Shown here: piece by piece, positions 49,082-59,700 of the stretch
Position numbering within the stretch: the first letter of the stretch is position 1
How the letters are laid out: every line of letters starts with the position of its first letter
Assembly (NCBI GenBank): GCA_014607495.2
Contig: CP053157.1
Span: 1,612,001-1,676,000 of the forward strand
Length of the DNA stretch: 64,000 bases
Direction of reading: 5' to 3'
From: Carposina sasakii
Taxonomy: Eukaryota; Arthropoda; Insecta; Lepidoptera; Carposinidae
Position numbers and translations under genes: made by a program
The notes under the pieces: model-generated
Seen by the model: the letters and a program-made list of their open reading frames with translations, nothing else
What the model was told of the DNA's origin: nothing
Database searches by the model: none

Positions 49082-49263
49082 TTATTTTATTTGCACAAGT
49101 TTTTCCATCGTTCTTTGAAGCTGAGCATAAGAACGATAAATGTTTTTGTAATGAACGACAAATGTTTTGTGCTCTATCTGCCAGTAATTGATCCAGTGAT
49201 ATAATATTTCGGTAGCTGTAACGTTACTATAATCCATACGTGGGTTTCCTTGTTTATCTGAAA
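49082..49263 (-). CDS. Possible 3' terminal exon of an unrecognised gene
   Basis: After a TTTTCAG acceptor (minus strand, ending at 49264) one frame is open for 60 codons: HKQGNPRMDYSNVTATEILY, then HWINYWQIEHKTFVVHYKNI, YRSYAQLQRTMEKLVQIK and a stop. The composition looks protein-like. I do not recognise the family. A 39-base upstream exon at 49781-49743 (donor CACTC-GTAAGT) would join in phase and give ASGIQDPTYYIT before it. No further exons or a start codon were found, so this may be a relic or chance. Confidence 0.3.
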
Positions 49264-50540
49264 ATTTATATTTTAGCACCTATACTAACTAGTGATTACA
49301 AAATGTTACAGTGACAGGCGCCACCAAGCTAGGCGTTTAAACCTTTTCTGGGTCCACCCAAAGCTACGCAGAGAAAATTATCACTAAAATTAATCCGCTT
49401 AGTAAATGGCGGCAGTAGGCGTAAAAGCGAGACAGACAGAGTTACTTTCACATTTATAATGTTATATATGATAATAAAAAGTATAACATTCCTAAATAAA
49501 TTAATTGTAGGGTCGGTCTCTTGTTATGGAAAAGTATGTGCACCCTACTCAAAAATATACAATACACAGAAAATGTTTAAAAAGTAGCTTCAGAAGCAAA
49601 TATTGGGATTATGAGGATAAGCAACTAACTAAATAAAGTTTTGTGACATATATTTAAAAAAGCAAGAGTGAATATTGCCTAAAATTTGCCGTTTAAGTTT
49701 TTTACCTAGGGCCATAGTTTGGAAATTCAATTTTGTACTTACGAGTGATATAATAAGTTGGATCCTGGATGCCACTCGCTTCTGCAACCACGAACAATAC
49801 ATTTCACTACTGTATTTATATCAATACCACCAAAATATCTTATTTAGTCCAAACAAATATGCGAAGCGATTCAAACAAATCGACTTGACATGATTTGACA
49901 AAATTGTCATGTGCTACCCAGGGATACCATTACATAGCAACAGAACATTCCTTAAAATACAGAATTTTTGCTACCGCGAAGGTTTGTTTTACTATATTAT
50001 GTACACTTTATTTATAATACAAATTACATTAAATACATTTCATTACTCTATTAAATATAAACATTTTCAAAACGAATCCAAGTTTTTCATGATAATATTA
50101 TATTTATGCCTTTTTCAACGTCTTTACTTACATTATATTTCTTGTTCAGAGCTTGGAATCCATCCTAAGAGGAGATACCAAATCCCTGCCCGTATCAGGC
50201 TACAGGTATCTACTTGCCTACCATTCTCCTCTATGTATGTACCTACTACTGTGTACAAATACCTACTTATTTAAAGGTGGGGCTTTATCACTGCGAATGA
50301 TGAATGCACTCACCTAGGTAAGTACTGGTATAAATTATAAGCACCTAACTTTACTAACGTGTCTTATATGAACGCACTAGCAAAGTTTCCCAAGAATTAT
50401 TTAGAACTTCGAGTCAATATCTTACTTTTCACTTATTTACACAGCATGGCTGTATAATATTTTCTCGTCTTAGGGATAGATGAAAAACGTGATTGATAGT
50501 GACAGTGACATAAATTTTGACAATGACATTGACATTTTAT

Positions 50541-50564
50541 TTTTTGGCGGCAAAATTTTGGCGC
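50541..50564 (+). promoter_or_regulatory. Possible E2F-type sites upstream of dNK
   Basis: Two close copies of TTTTGGCGG / TTTTGGCGC lie about 150-175 bp before the dNK start codon. They match the E2F consensus TTTSSCGC. Salvage kinases are often S-phase regulated, so the position makes sense, but the function is inference from sequence only. No clear TATA box is placed. Confidence 0.35.
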
Positions 50565-50714
50565 ATTTATTTTTGCTTCGCTTGCTTAGATATTTGAATT
50601 TTAATAATTATTATATTCCTGTGTACTTTCTACGAATAGTTATTAGTTTTATAAAGCTAAACCCAATATAAATATATATCATCAAAGTGTCTTAGAATAT
50701 CAAAGTGTACAAAC

Positions 50715-53700
50715 ATGAATGGACTTGCGAAAGTTACACGGTCAGCAAGCAGACCCTTTAGGGTTTCAATTGAAGGGAATATAGGCTCTGGAAAATCTAC
50801 ATGCATAAAGTTCTTCGATAGCTTTAATAATGTTGAAACTCACACGGTAAGTTCTAGACATCATAACATAACCTAACCTTAGCGCATCACACTGTTTATC
50901 TCCAAAAAACTAAGTCTTACCTTCAACGAAATGTTCTAGGAACCTCTAGACGAATGGCGAAACGTGAGTGGTCATAATCTATTCAGTTTGATGTATGAAG
51001 ACTTGAAGAAATGGTCGTTTGCGTTTCAACACTATGTCCATCTTAGCAGGCTAAAAATTCAGATCAGCCCACCTGCAAATCCTAATATAACTGTGAAAAT
51101 GTTTGAAAGGTAAGTTTAAGAATGAATGAGACATCATTCCTGTAGAATAACTTAATCTTCTTCAGTCAGTGTCTAGCACTGCAGATAGGGTCCCTTCAGA
51201 TCCCTTGCAATACCAACACCATGTTTGTTTTGACTTTTCATACCCATTTTTTGTTCTAGGTCAGTACAAAACAGCAGGTACTGCTTTGTAGAGAATGCTA
51301 GACTTCATAATAATCTGCAAAACCCAGAATATGAAGTACTAAACTCCTGGTTTGACTATACAGAGAAGAATTTAGATATTAGTTTAGATCTAATTGGTGA
51401 GTAATTGCTATTTGCTATCATTTTTATATGTATGTATGTTGTTGTATAGGTACTATCAACTTAGGCGCCAGTGACATGCCTTAAGGTTTAATTTAGTTTG
51501 CAGAGCGTTAGTAAACCACCCTTTAATAGAAGGTTAGAAAAACATTACAATAGACTTTTTTATTATTGACTAGTGGCCCGCCCTCGCTTCGCTTCGGTAC
51601 ATATCAATACATAGATACAACTTTATATGTAGGTACAGCGGTTTTCGTTTAAATTTGGAACTCCCGTTGGTCCCCTTCCCGTGGGAATTTCGGGAAATCC
51701 GTTCTTAGAGCTTCCTTGTAGCCCTAATCCGATTTCAGCTTCGTATAAATAGCTGTTTTCGTAAAAAAATTAAATTCCCGTAACTCCCCTTCCCATAGGA
51801 ATTTCGGGAAATCCGTTCTTAGTGCTCCCTCGCAGTCCCTAATGAACATACAGGTCCAATTTCAAATTCATATGTATCGCAGTTGTCGTAAAAAAAATGA
51901 ATTCCCGTTTGTCCCCTTCCCGTGGGAATATCGGGAAATCCGTTTGAATTCCCATTTGTCCCTTCCCTTGGGAATTTCGGGAAATCCGTTTTTAGTCCTT
52001 CCTCGTTGTCCCCAATGAACATATATGCCCGATTTCAGCTTCATATGTATAGCGGTTCTCGTAAAAATTATGAATTCCCGTTAGTCCCCTTCCCGTGGGA
52101 ATTTCGGGAAATCCGTTTTTAGTCCTTCCTCGTTGTCCCCAATGAACATATATGCCCGATTTCAGCTTCATATGTATAGCGGTTTTCGTAAAAAATATTA
52201 AATTCCCGTTGGTCGCCTTCCCGTGGGAATATCGGGAAATTCTTATAGCCTATGTTCATCCAGGTCCAATAAGGATTCTAACGGTGAAAGAATTTTTGAA
52301 ATCGGTCCAGTAGTTTCGGAGCCTATTCATTACAACCAAACAAACAAAGTTTTCCTCTTTATAATATTAGTATAGACAAAATGTAAAACAATAAAAATAT
52401 TGGCTGACTAGCACAGATGTCAAACGTAAGAATATTCTTAACATTGATTTTTATGCCCTCTCCTGTTGTTTTGGGTTTCTCAAGACAAAGGCTCATTTTA
52501 TGTAACTTTTAAAAAAAAATGATATAAAAAATTATTGAAATAAACAGATTGGTACGCAGCAGTAAAGGGTATAAGGAACTATCGTAGCTTATCGTAAAAT
52601 TTTTAGAATTGTTTCAGTGGAGCCTTGGTTGATAGTACTTGTCCATATTATGATTGCATATACACTTAAGTATGAAAGTTAGTGATATAGAAATAGAAAT
52701 TCTAGAAATTTTTTATAAAAGCCTTTACTTAGCTCTCTTTATTTATCTGATATATTTAACCAAACCATTCATAACTTATAAGGTAGTAAATGTCATAAAT
52801 CATGATACAGACTTAACTACTGTGGCATGACACTAAATAAGAACACAAGCAAAGTATTTTCCTTGAAAAATATGTGCATTATCATTGTGAACTGATTGTC
52901 TGTATAAAATGTTTGTGTACAAAGTGTTTTACGTTACTTAAGTTTACTCACATATTTGTGTTATACTTTCCAGTTTACTTGCGGACATCACCACAGACAG
53001 TGTGGGAGAGAATTATGAAGAGGGGACGAGCTGAAGAATCTGAGATATCCCTTGACTATTTACAACAGGTACATATGTGATTTCTATATTAGTTTTTATA
53101 CTGTAAGTGTACAACTTGAAATTGTTTAACACTTTGGTGAATACTTTAAAAAAATCCAAAAATCCGACTGCTTAAAAAATAACCAAATAATGTACATAAT
53201 AAAAAAACTGAAAAGAAAAAAACAAGCACTTAGATGTTCGGTGGTCTAGAATTCTATGATGTTATTATGGAATGAATACTACTATTGAAGAACATAAAAT
53301 ATTTTCTAATTATCGTAACATAACAACTGAACAGCCAGGATCCAATAAAATATTAGCTTGGCTGTTGGATAATGGATCCCGACTGTTTAGTCGCGCGTGC
53401 GCATCCGAACGCATCGGTGGTGTCGTGCTATCAATTGCACGAGGCAATTGTCGTTACGAATTCTTTTAAAATGTCTTCGACAATAGTAAAGTGTAATACG
53501 TGCAATATCGTAATTGACGAATTGCTAGCATACGTGCAAAATAAAATATCTGTGATCGACGAGGTTAGCTTGGTTAGAATATGTGTGTCTGCCTTCAAAA
53601 GTGATGAAATCAAAAGATCGAAGTCGTTACTATTCGATTCTTTACCGACGGACAAGCGTAAAATCCTCCGAAAGCGACAAGGGAACGAGAATCGTGATCT

Positions 53701-56700
53701 TGAAGATATGATCTCACTTATTAAGGGTACCGCTGCAGAAGTAATGCCTGTGTTTGTAGCTAAGGACCTGGAGAAACTACCCCCGGTAACATTCGACCAT
53801 GTAGATGTCACTAAGGTTTTAAAAGACCTAGTTCTTTTAAACAGGAGTTAGCGGAGGTGAATGATAGATTTGTTACGAGGAGTGAACTGGATGCACTAAG
53901 GGAAGAGATGCGTCAAGTCAACCCTGAGCCGCCTGATTTATTTCAAAGTGGCTATCGAAATATCAATGTTAACTTAAAGCGCGGCGGATGCCTGGATAGT
54001 GGGCCGGTTGGTTTATCTCATTTGGATATGACAATAATAAATGAATCAGAAAATGTAATCCTGTTGTCTCCTGAACATCAAAACCTCTCGACATCAGTAA
54101 ACTACGCGCATCCTATATCGAACGATACAAATAAGCGCGAGGGTAGTTGTGAGCAGCCTAATAGGTCTGCACGGCCACAGCCGCCCGATGGTGAGTCACG
54201 CGAGTGTAGTACATCAGATAATGCACCAGCTGTTTCTGTTGCGGATAAGATTATATCACCTAGCCGAAATTACAGTGAGGCCCTGCAAACGGAGGGCGAG
54301 TGGAAAACTGTTAATCGACGCCGAAATATAAGATCAATTAATCGTTTCATAGGTAAAACCGGTTTGTGCAAGCGAGAGCGATACAAATTTTAGGGCCGCT
54401 GAAATGAAAGTACCCATATTTATCACGAAGGTACATAAGGAAACAACAGAAGAGGATATAGCGAAGTATATACAAAATAAAACCCAGGAATGTATAGTTC
54501 TGGAGAAAATTGCATCTCATCAAGAAAAATATTATAATGCGTACAAGTTCTTTGTATCGAAACAAAAGCTTCCAATGTTTTTAGATAAGACATTGTGGCC
54601 CCAAGGCATTATATTTCGACAGTTTGTGCATTTTAAACGTAAATATGTACACAACAGCGAAGTACATAAGAACGGCGCGATAAGGATAGCACAGGATGGA
54701 TAAAGTAATTGATAAGAGTACTTCTAAACTCGTGAGCTTTAATTGCAGCAACGTAAAAAGATCTATTGATAGCATACGTGAATTATGTCGTACCTGCGAC
54801 ATAATTGCTTTACAAGAAACTTGGTTGACGCCGGATGATATCCCATTTCTTAGCAGCATCGATGACAAGTTTGGATGCACGGGAACCTCGGCGATGGACA
54901 CAGGTGTCGGTATGTGGCGCGGTCGACCGTACGGGGGCGTCGCTTTGTTGTGGAACAAGAATGTGTTTAGCGATGTGTCGGTGGTGCAGTGTAATAACCC
55001 GCGAGTTTGTGCAATAAGAGTATCCTTGTGTCAAAGGTCACTCTTAGTGTTTAGTGTGTATATGCCTACGGATGAGACTGCTAACCTACCTGATTTTACG
55101 GATTGTCTTAGTCTGGTGAGTGCAATTGTTGACAGTAATGGTTCGGATTCTGTGTACGTTCTCGGGGATTTCAATGCTCATCCTGGTCAACGTTTTTATA
55201 GTGAACTTATGTATTTCTGTAACGAGCATGAATGGGTTTGTACTGACATTGAGAGATTAGGTATTTCGTCAAATACCATCACGTATATAAGTGTAATAAA
55301 CGGGGCTAAGCGATGGTTAGACCATTGTATTACAAGTAAATCTGCTGATAGTTCAATTATAAATGTATATATAAAGTGTGATGTAACATGGTCAGACCAC
55401 TTTCCTTTAATTATTGAATGTAATTTAAACTTAATTAAATCCAAATTGACATTTTATAATAAAAAAGAATTTAACACAATTATATGGGGGGATAGGAATC
55501 GGGAACAAATTAAATTGTATAACTCAGATTGTAATAATATATTAAGATTGATTGATTTTCCGGGCGACTTTCGTAATTGTTGTGGTCGTACTTGTATTAA
55601 TTCGGAACATAGGATTTATTATTGACAAATTGTATAACGAAATAACAGAGGGCTTATTTCGTGCGGCTGCCTCGAGTAACACACATAAGCGTTTCAATAG
55701 AAAAAGACCAGTGGTGAGGATGGAATAAGCATGTGAGCGATGCGCACAGGGAGGCGAAGTGTAAGTTGCAATTGTGGTTAGATCAGGGAGGTCCTAGAAC
55801 TGGTATCCTATATGATGAAATGCGTAGTAGTAGAAAAATTTTCAAGTCTCGTTTACAGTGGTGTCAGAGACACGAGGGTCAGATAAAAATGGATATTATC
55901 GCAGAACATCATTCTAATCGTGATTTTCGAAATTTCTGGAAGGCTACTAACAAGCTGAGTAATAGGCCTAGTCTCCCTGTGAGTGTCGAGGGTATTAGCG
56001 ACCAGAAGTGTATCGCTGATATGTTTATGAAAAATTTTACTGTAAAATCGCCTCTGGGGCCACCACAGTGTGTGACTATGATTGGCGCAGGCATTCAGGG
56101 ACAGGAGATGAGTACTGCGTTCACGGCAAAAGATGTTAGTAAAGCCATAAAAGCCATATCAAGGGGCAAATCCCCTGGTCATGATGGCCTGAGTATTGAA
56201 CACCTTCTGCACGCCGGCCCGCACTTGCCTAGAGCTCTCGCCATGTTTTACTCTTTTTGCGTGAGCCATTCATACTTGCCAGCTGACATGATGAGGACTG
56301 TGGTGGTGCCAATCGTGAAAAATAAAACGGGTGATGTAAGCGACAAAAGCAACTATAGGCCAATCTCACTGGCAACTATAATTGCTAAGGTATTTGACAG
56401 TTTGCTTGACTCCCAGTTAGATAGATACCTTACACTTTTTGATAACCAATTTGGGTTCAGGACAAAGCTCTCTACCGAAAGTGCTATTTTGAGTCTCAAG
56501 CGGACTGTCAAGTACTATGTGGACAGGCATACCCCGGTTTACGCATGTTTTCTTGATCTGTCAAAAGCATTTGACCTGGTAAGTTATGACATCTTGTGGC
56601 AAAAACTAAATGACATATCCATGCCTGTGGAACTAATTAATATCTTTAAATATTGGTACCACAACCAGGTAAATGTTGTGCGATGGGCGGAAACTTTTTC

Positions 56701-59700
56701 AGAGCCATATGTGTTGGAGTGCGGAGTGAGGCAGGGGGGGTTGACCTCACCCAAGCTGTTTAACTTATATGTAAATGCGCTGATAGGGGAGCTCAGGGGC
56801 GCCCGTGTTGGCTGCTATATTGACGACATTTGTGTTACAGTGCTATCAACTTAAGCTGAGAATTGCATTTGTGTGAGTGCACACCGATAGTGTAGAGTGG
56901 TAATCGGCTTGTGGCGCGGCGCGTCCCGCGCATGGTTTAAACCGGTTTATACTAGTTTATAGCAAGCGGCCTGAGGCGCGGCGCGTCCGTCCCACATACT
57001 TCACTTCACCTCTGGTACTGGTAGCAGATAGACGTGTAATTTTATGTGATTGGTTTCGAAATATTAGTGAAATGGCTCCTACTGTAAGTGAATTTCCTGT
57101 ACGAAAACCATTAAGCAGCCAAGTGAAAGAAATTTTATGTAAATTGAATACGTATTTTAAAGGAGTGAACGAAAAGGATGTGTCAAGTGTCGTTACATCG
57201 GCCCAATTGGTAGCGACATCGACGGGAATTCCGCTGTCAACTGTACACAGAGTTTTAGCAGAAGGTAAACGTGCTTTGGAACATGGAAGAAAATTTAAAT
57301 CTCCGAAAAAAACAAGATGCAGACAAAATACCATCGTCATTGACGATTTTGACAAAGCAGTAATACGGAGAACAATCCACAACTTTCACGTCACTGACAG
57401 ACAGGTTCCCACCATGAAAATATTGCACGAAAAGTTAAAAACAGAAATTAATTTTCCGGGTGGAATTACGACGCTGAGAAAAGAAGTGGCTCTGTTGGGA
57501 TTTAAATGGAAAAGGACAGAAGACAATCGCAGAATCCTTATGGAGAAGCACCAAATAAGATATCTGCGAATATTGTTCCTGATTAAAATAACTGAATATC
57601 GTGCCCAGGGCCGTCCAATCGTGTATACTGACGAAACATATATCGACACGTGTCACACTTCGTCGAAGTCTTATTCAGATGGAAGCACCTCTGGCTTAAA
57701 GAAACCAATTTCCAAGGAAATCGTTTGATAATAGTTCATGCCGGCGGAAAGGACGGTTTTATACCCAATGCCCTACTCATGTTCAAGGCAAACCAAAAAA
57801 CTGGCGACTATCATCATAATATGAACACCGAGAATTACACAAAATGGTTGCAAACGCAGCTGATTCCAAATTTAGAACCGAATAGTGTTGTGGTGGTTGA
57901 CAACGCTGCATATCATAATACGTTACATAATCCCGCCCCCAATTCAAACCATCGTAAACAAACTATGATTGAATGGCTCAAATATAGAAATATCGACCAC
58001 TCTGCAGAGATGCTCAACCGCAACTTTATCAGTTGATTCTACAAAACAAAGCAAGATTTGTTGAATATAAAATTGATAATTTGTTCGAAGAACATGGTCA
58101 CAGCGTTCTACGTCTACCACCCTACCACCCTGATTTCAATCCCATTGAAAATATATGGTCAATGGTAAAAGGATACGTAGCCAAAAGAAACGTGTCAATG
58201 AATATGGACACTATAATGAAATTAACAAATAAAAAAGTTGACGCGATCACTGTACAAGAGTGGAAAAATGTTTGTGACCATGCAATTAAAAAAGAAAAAG
58301 AATTTCAAAGTCGAGAAACCACAATCGACGATATAAACGGAACGATTATTATTAACACAGGCTCTGACTCTGATGAGTCATCAGACGAGAGTGAAGATGA
58401 AGATGCAATGAGCGGAGTAGAAGAGTTATAAGATTCAGTCATTATGAGGTCGAGAATTGGACAGTTAGTAACATTGTGTTTTATGGACTTCCTTTTAATA
58501 AAACATTAATTTTATTTGTATGTGTTTTACTAACAGTACTTTTGGCGATCACTCACACAAATGCAATTCTCAGCTTAAGTTGATAGCACTGTAACAATAT
58601 TAGCTATGCAGACGACATGGTGCTGCTGAGTGCTTCTGTTTGTGGTCTGGCAAAACTTATTAAAATTTGTGAGAAGTATGCCGCTGGACATGGCCTAAAG
58701 TATAACGAAAATAAAAGCGAATACATGGTATTTGAGGTCAAAACAAATGTCTGCCTCATGTTCCACCAATAATGTTGAACGGGAATCCACTTAGAGAGTA
58801 TACGAGTTTAGATATTAGGACATATTGTAATGTTTTGACCTCAAAGACGGTGCAGACATCGAACGGGAACGCAGAGCACTGTCTGTGAGAGCCATATGAT
58901 TGCTCGGAGATTTGCACACTGTTCTACGGAGGCGAAGATTACATTGTTTGGTGCCTACTGTACAACATTCTATACAAGCAGTCTGTGGCTTGATTATACG
59001 CAAAAACAGTACAGTGCCCTGCGTGTTCAATATAACAACGCTTTCAGGATGCTGATGGGTCTGCCGCGGTACTGCAGTGCGTCAGGTATGTTCGCAGAGG
59101 CGCGGGTCGACTGCTTTTACACCATAATGCGTAAGCGATGTACTTCCCTGGCGTGCAGGGTCCGAGCTAGCCCCAACAGTATCCTGAGCATGTTTGCGAA
59201 CCGTCTAGACTGTCCGTATCTGAGTCACTGTGTGCTATGACTCATTTGCAAATAATTGTAGTGTCTCGAGGTAGCCGAGTAGTAAATTATTATGTTACAC
59301 AGTCAAGTATAATACTTGATTGTGTAACATAATAATTTAAAATTTAAAATGACAAATGTATTACTATCTACTATCAAATTAATAAATTATTGCTATTATT
59401 GCTACTAACATTAAAATATATGTGTTTATCTAATAATATAATTTGTAACTAACAAAAATGGGTCTTAGTTACCTGAATAAATGAATTTATTATTATTATT
59501 ATTATTATGTTCAGTTGTTATGTTTCGATCATTATAAAAAATTTATGTTCTTCAATAGTATTCATTCCATAATATTATGTACATTATTTGGTTCTTTTTT
59601 AAGCAGTCGGGTTTTTTGATTTTTTAAATTATGTTTTTTTATTTTATACTTTTTTGTTATGAGTACCTAGCTGCTAATAGGTACGCTTCAAGAAACGTGC

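Larger units (their letters stand above)
54696..59240 (+). pseudogene. LINE ORF2 (AP endonuclease + reverse transcriptase), interrupted and frameshifted
   Basis: The endonuclease (54696-55625) shows LQETWL, GRPYGGVALLW, VLGDFNAH and WSDHFPL, the catalytic set of LINE AP endonucleases that nick the target. A frameshift near 55580-55735 separates it from the reverse transcriptase (55733-56837): GKSPGHDGL, NYRPISLATI, DNQFGFRTKLST, ACFLDLSKAFD (catalytic Asp) and GVRQGGLTSPKLFN. The frame is then split by the TA-flanked transposon; on the far side (58594 on) it resumes with NISYADDMVLLSAS, the YADD catalytic motif. More shifts follow, and the last readable piece is 58896-59240 (ARRFAHCSTEAKITLFGAYC...). 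Broken in at least three places. Confidence 0.85.
53334..59507 (+). mobile_element. Non-LTR retrotransposon (two-ORF LINE with AP endonuclease and RT), decayed, split by a DNA transposon
   Basis: About 4.4 kb without the 1.75-kb insertion at 56838-58591. Order: short 5' leader, ORF1, ORF2 with AP endonuclease then reverse transcriptase, a 3' leader with a strong hairpin (59284-59338), the end ACCTGAATAAATG, and a (TTA)n tail at 59487-59507. The endonuclease and (TTA)n tail fit the Jockey/CR1 side of LINE phylogeny; I do not assign a clade. Both ORFs carry frameshifts, so the copy is dead. It sits in the sense direction in dNK intron 4. No direct target duplication is seen; inverted arms abut both ends instead. 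Confidence 0.85.
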
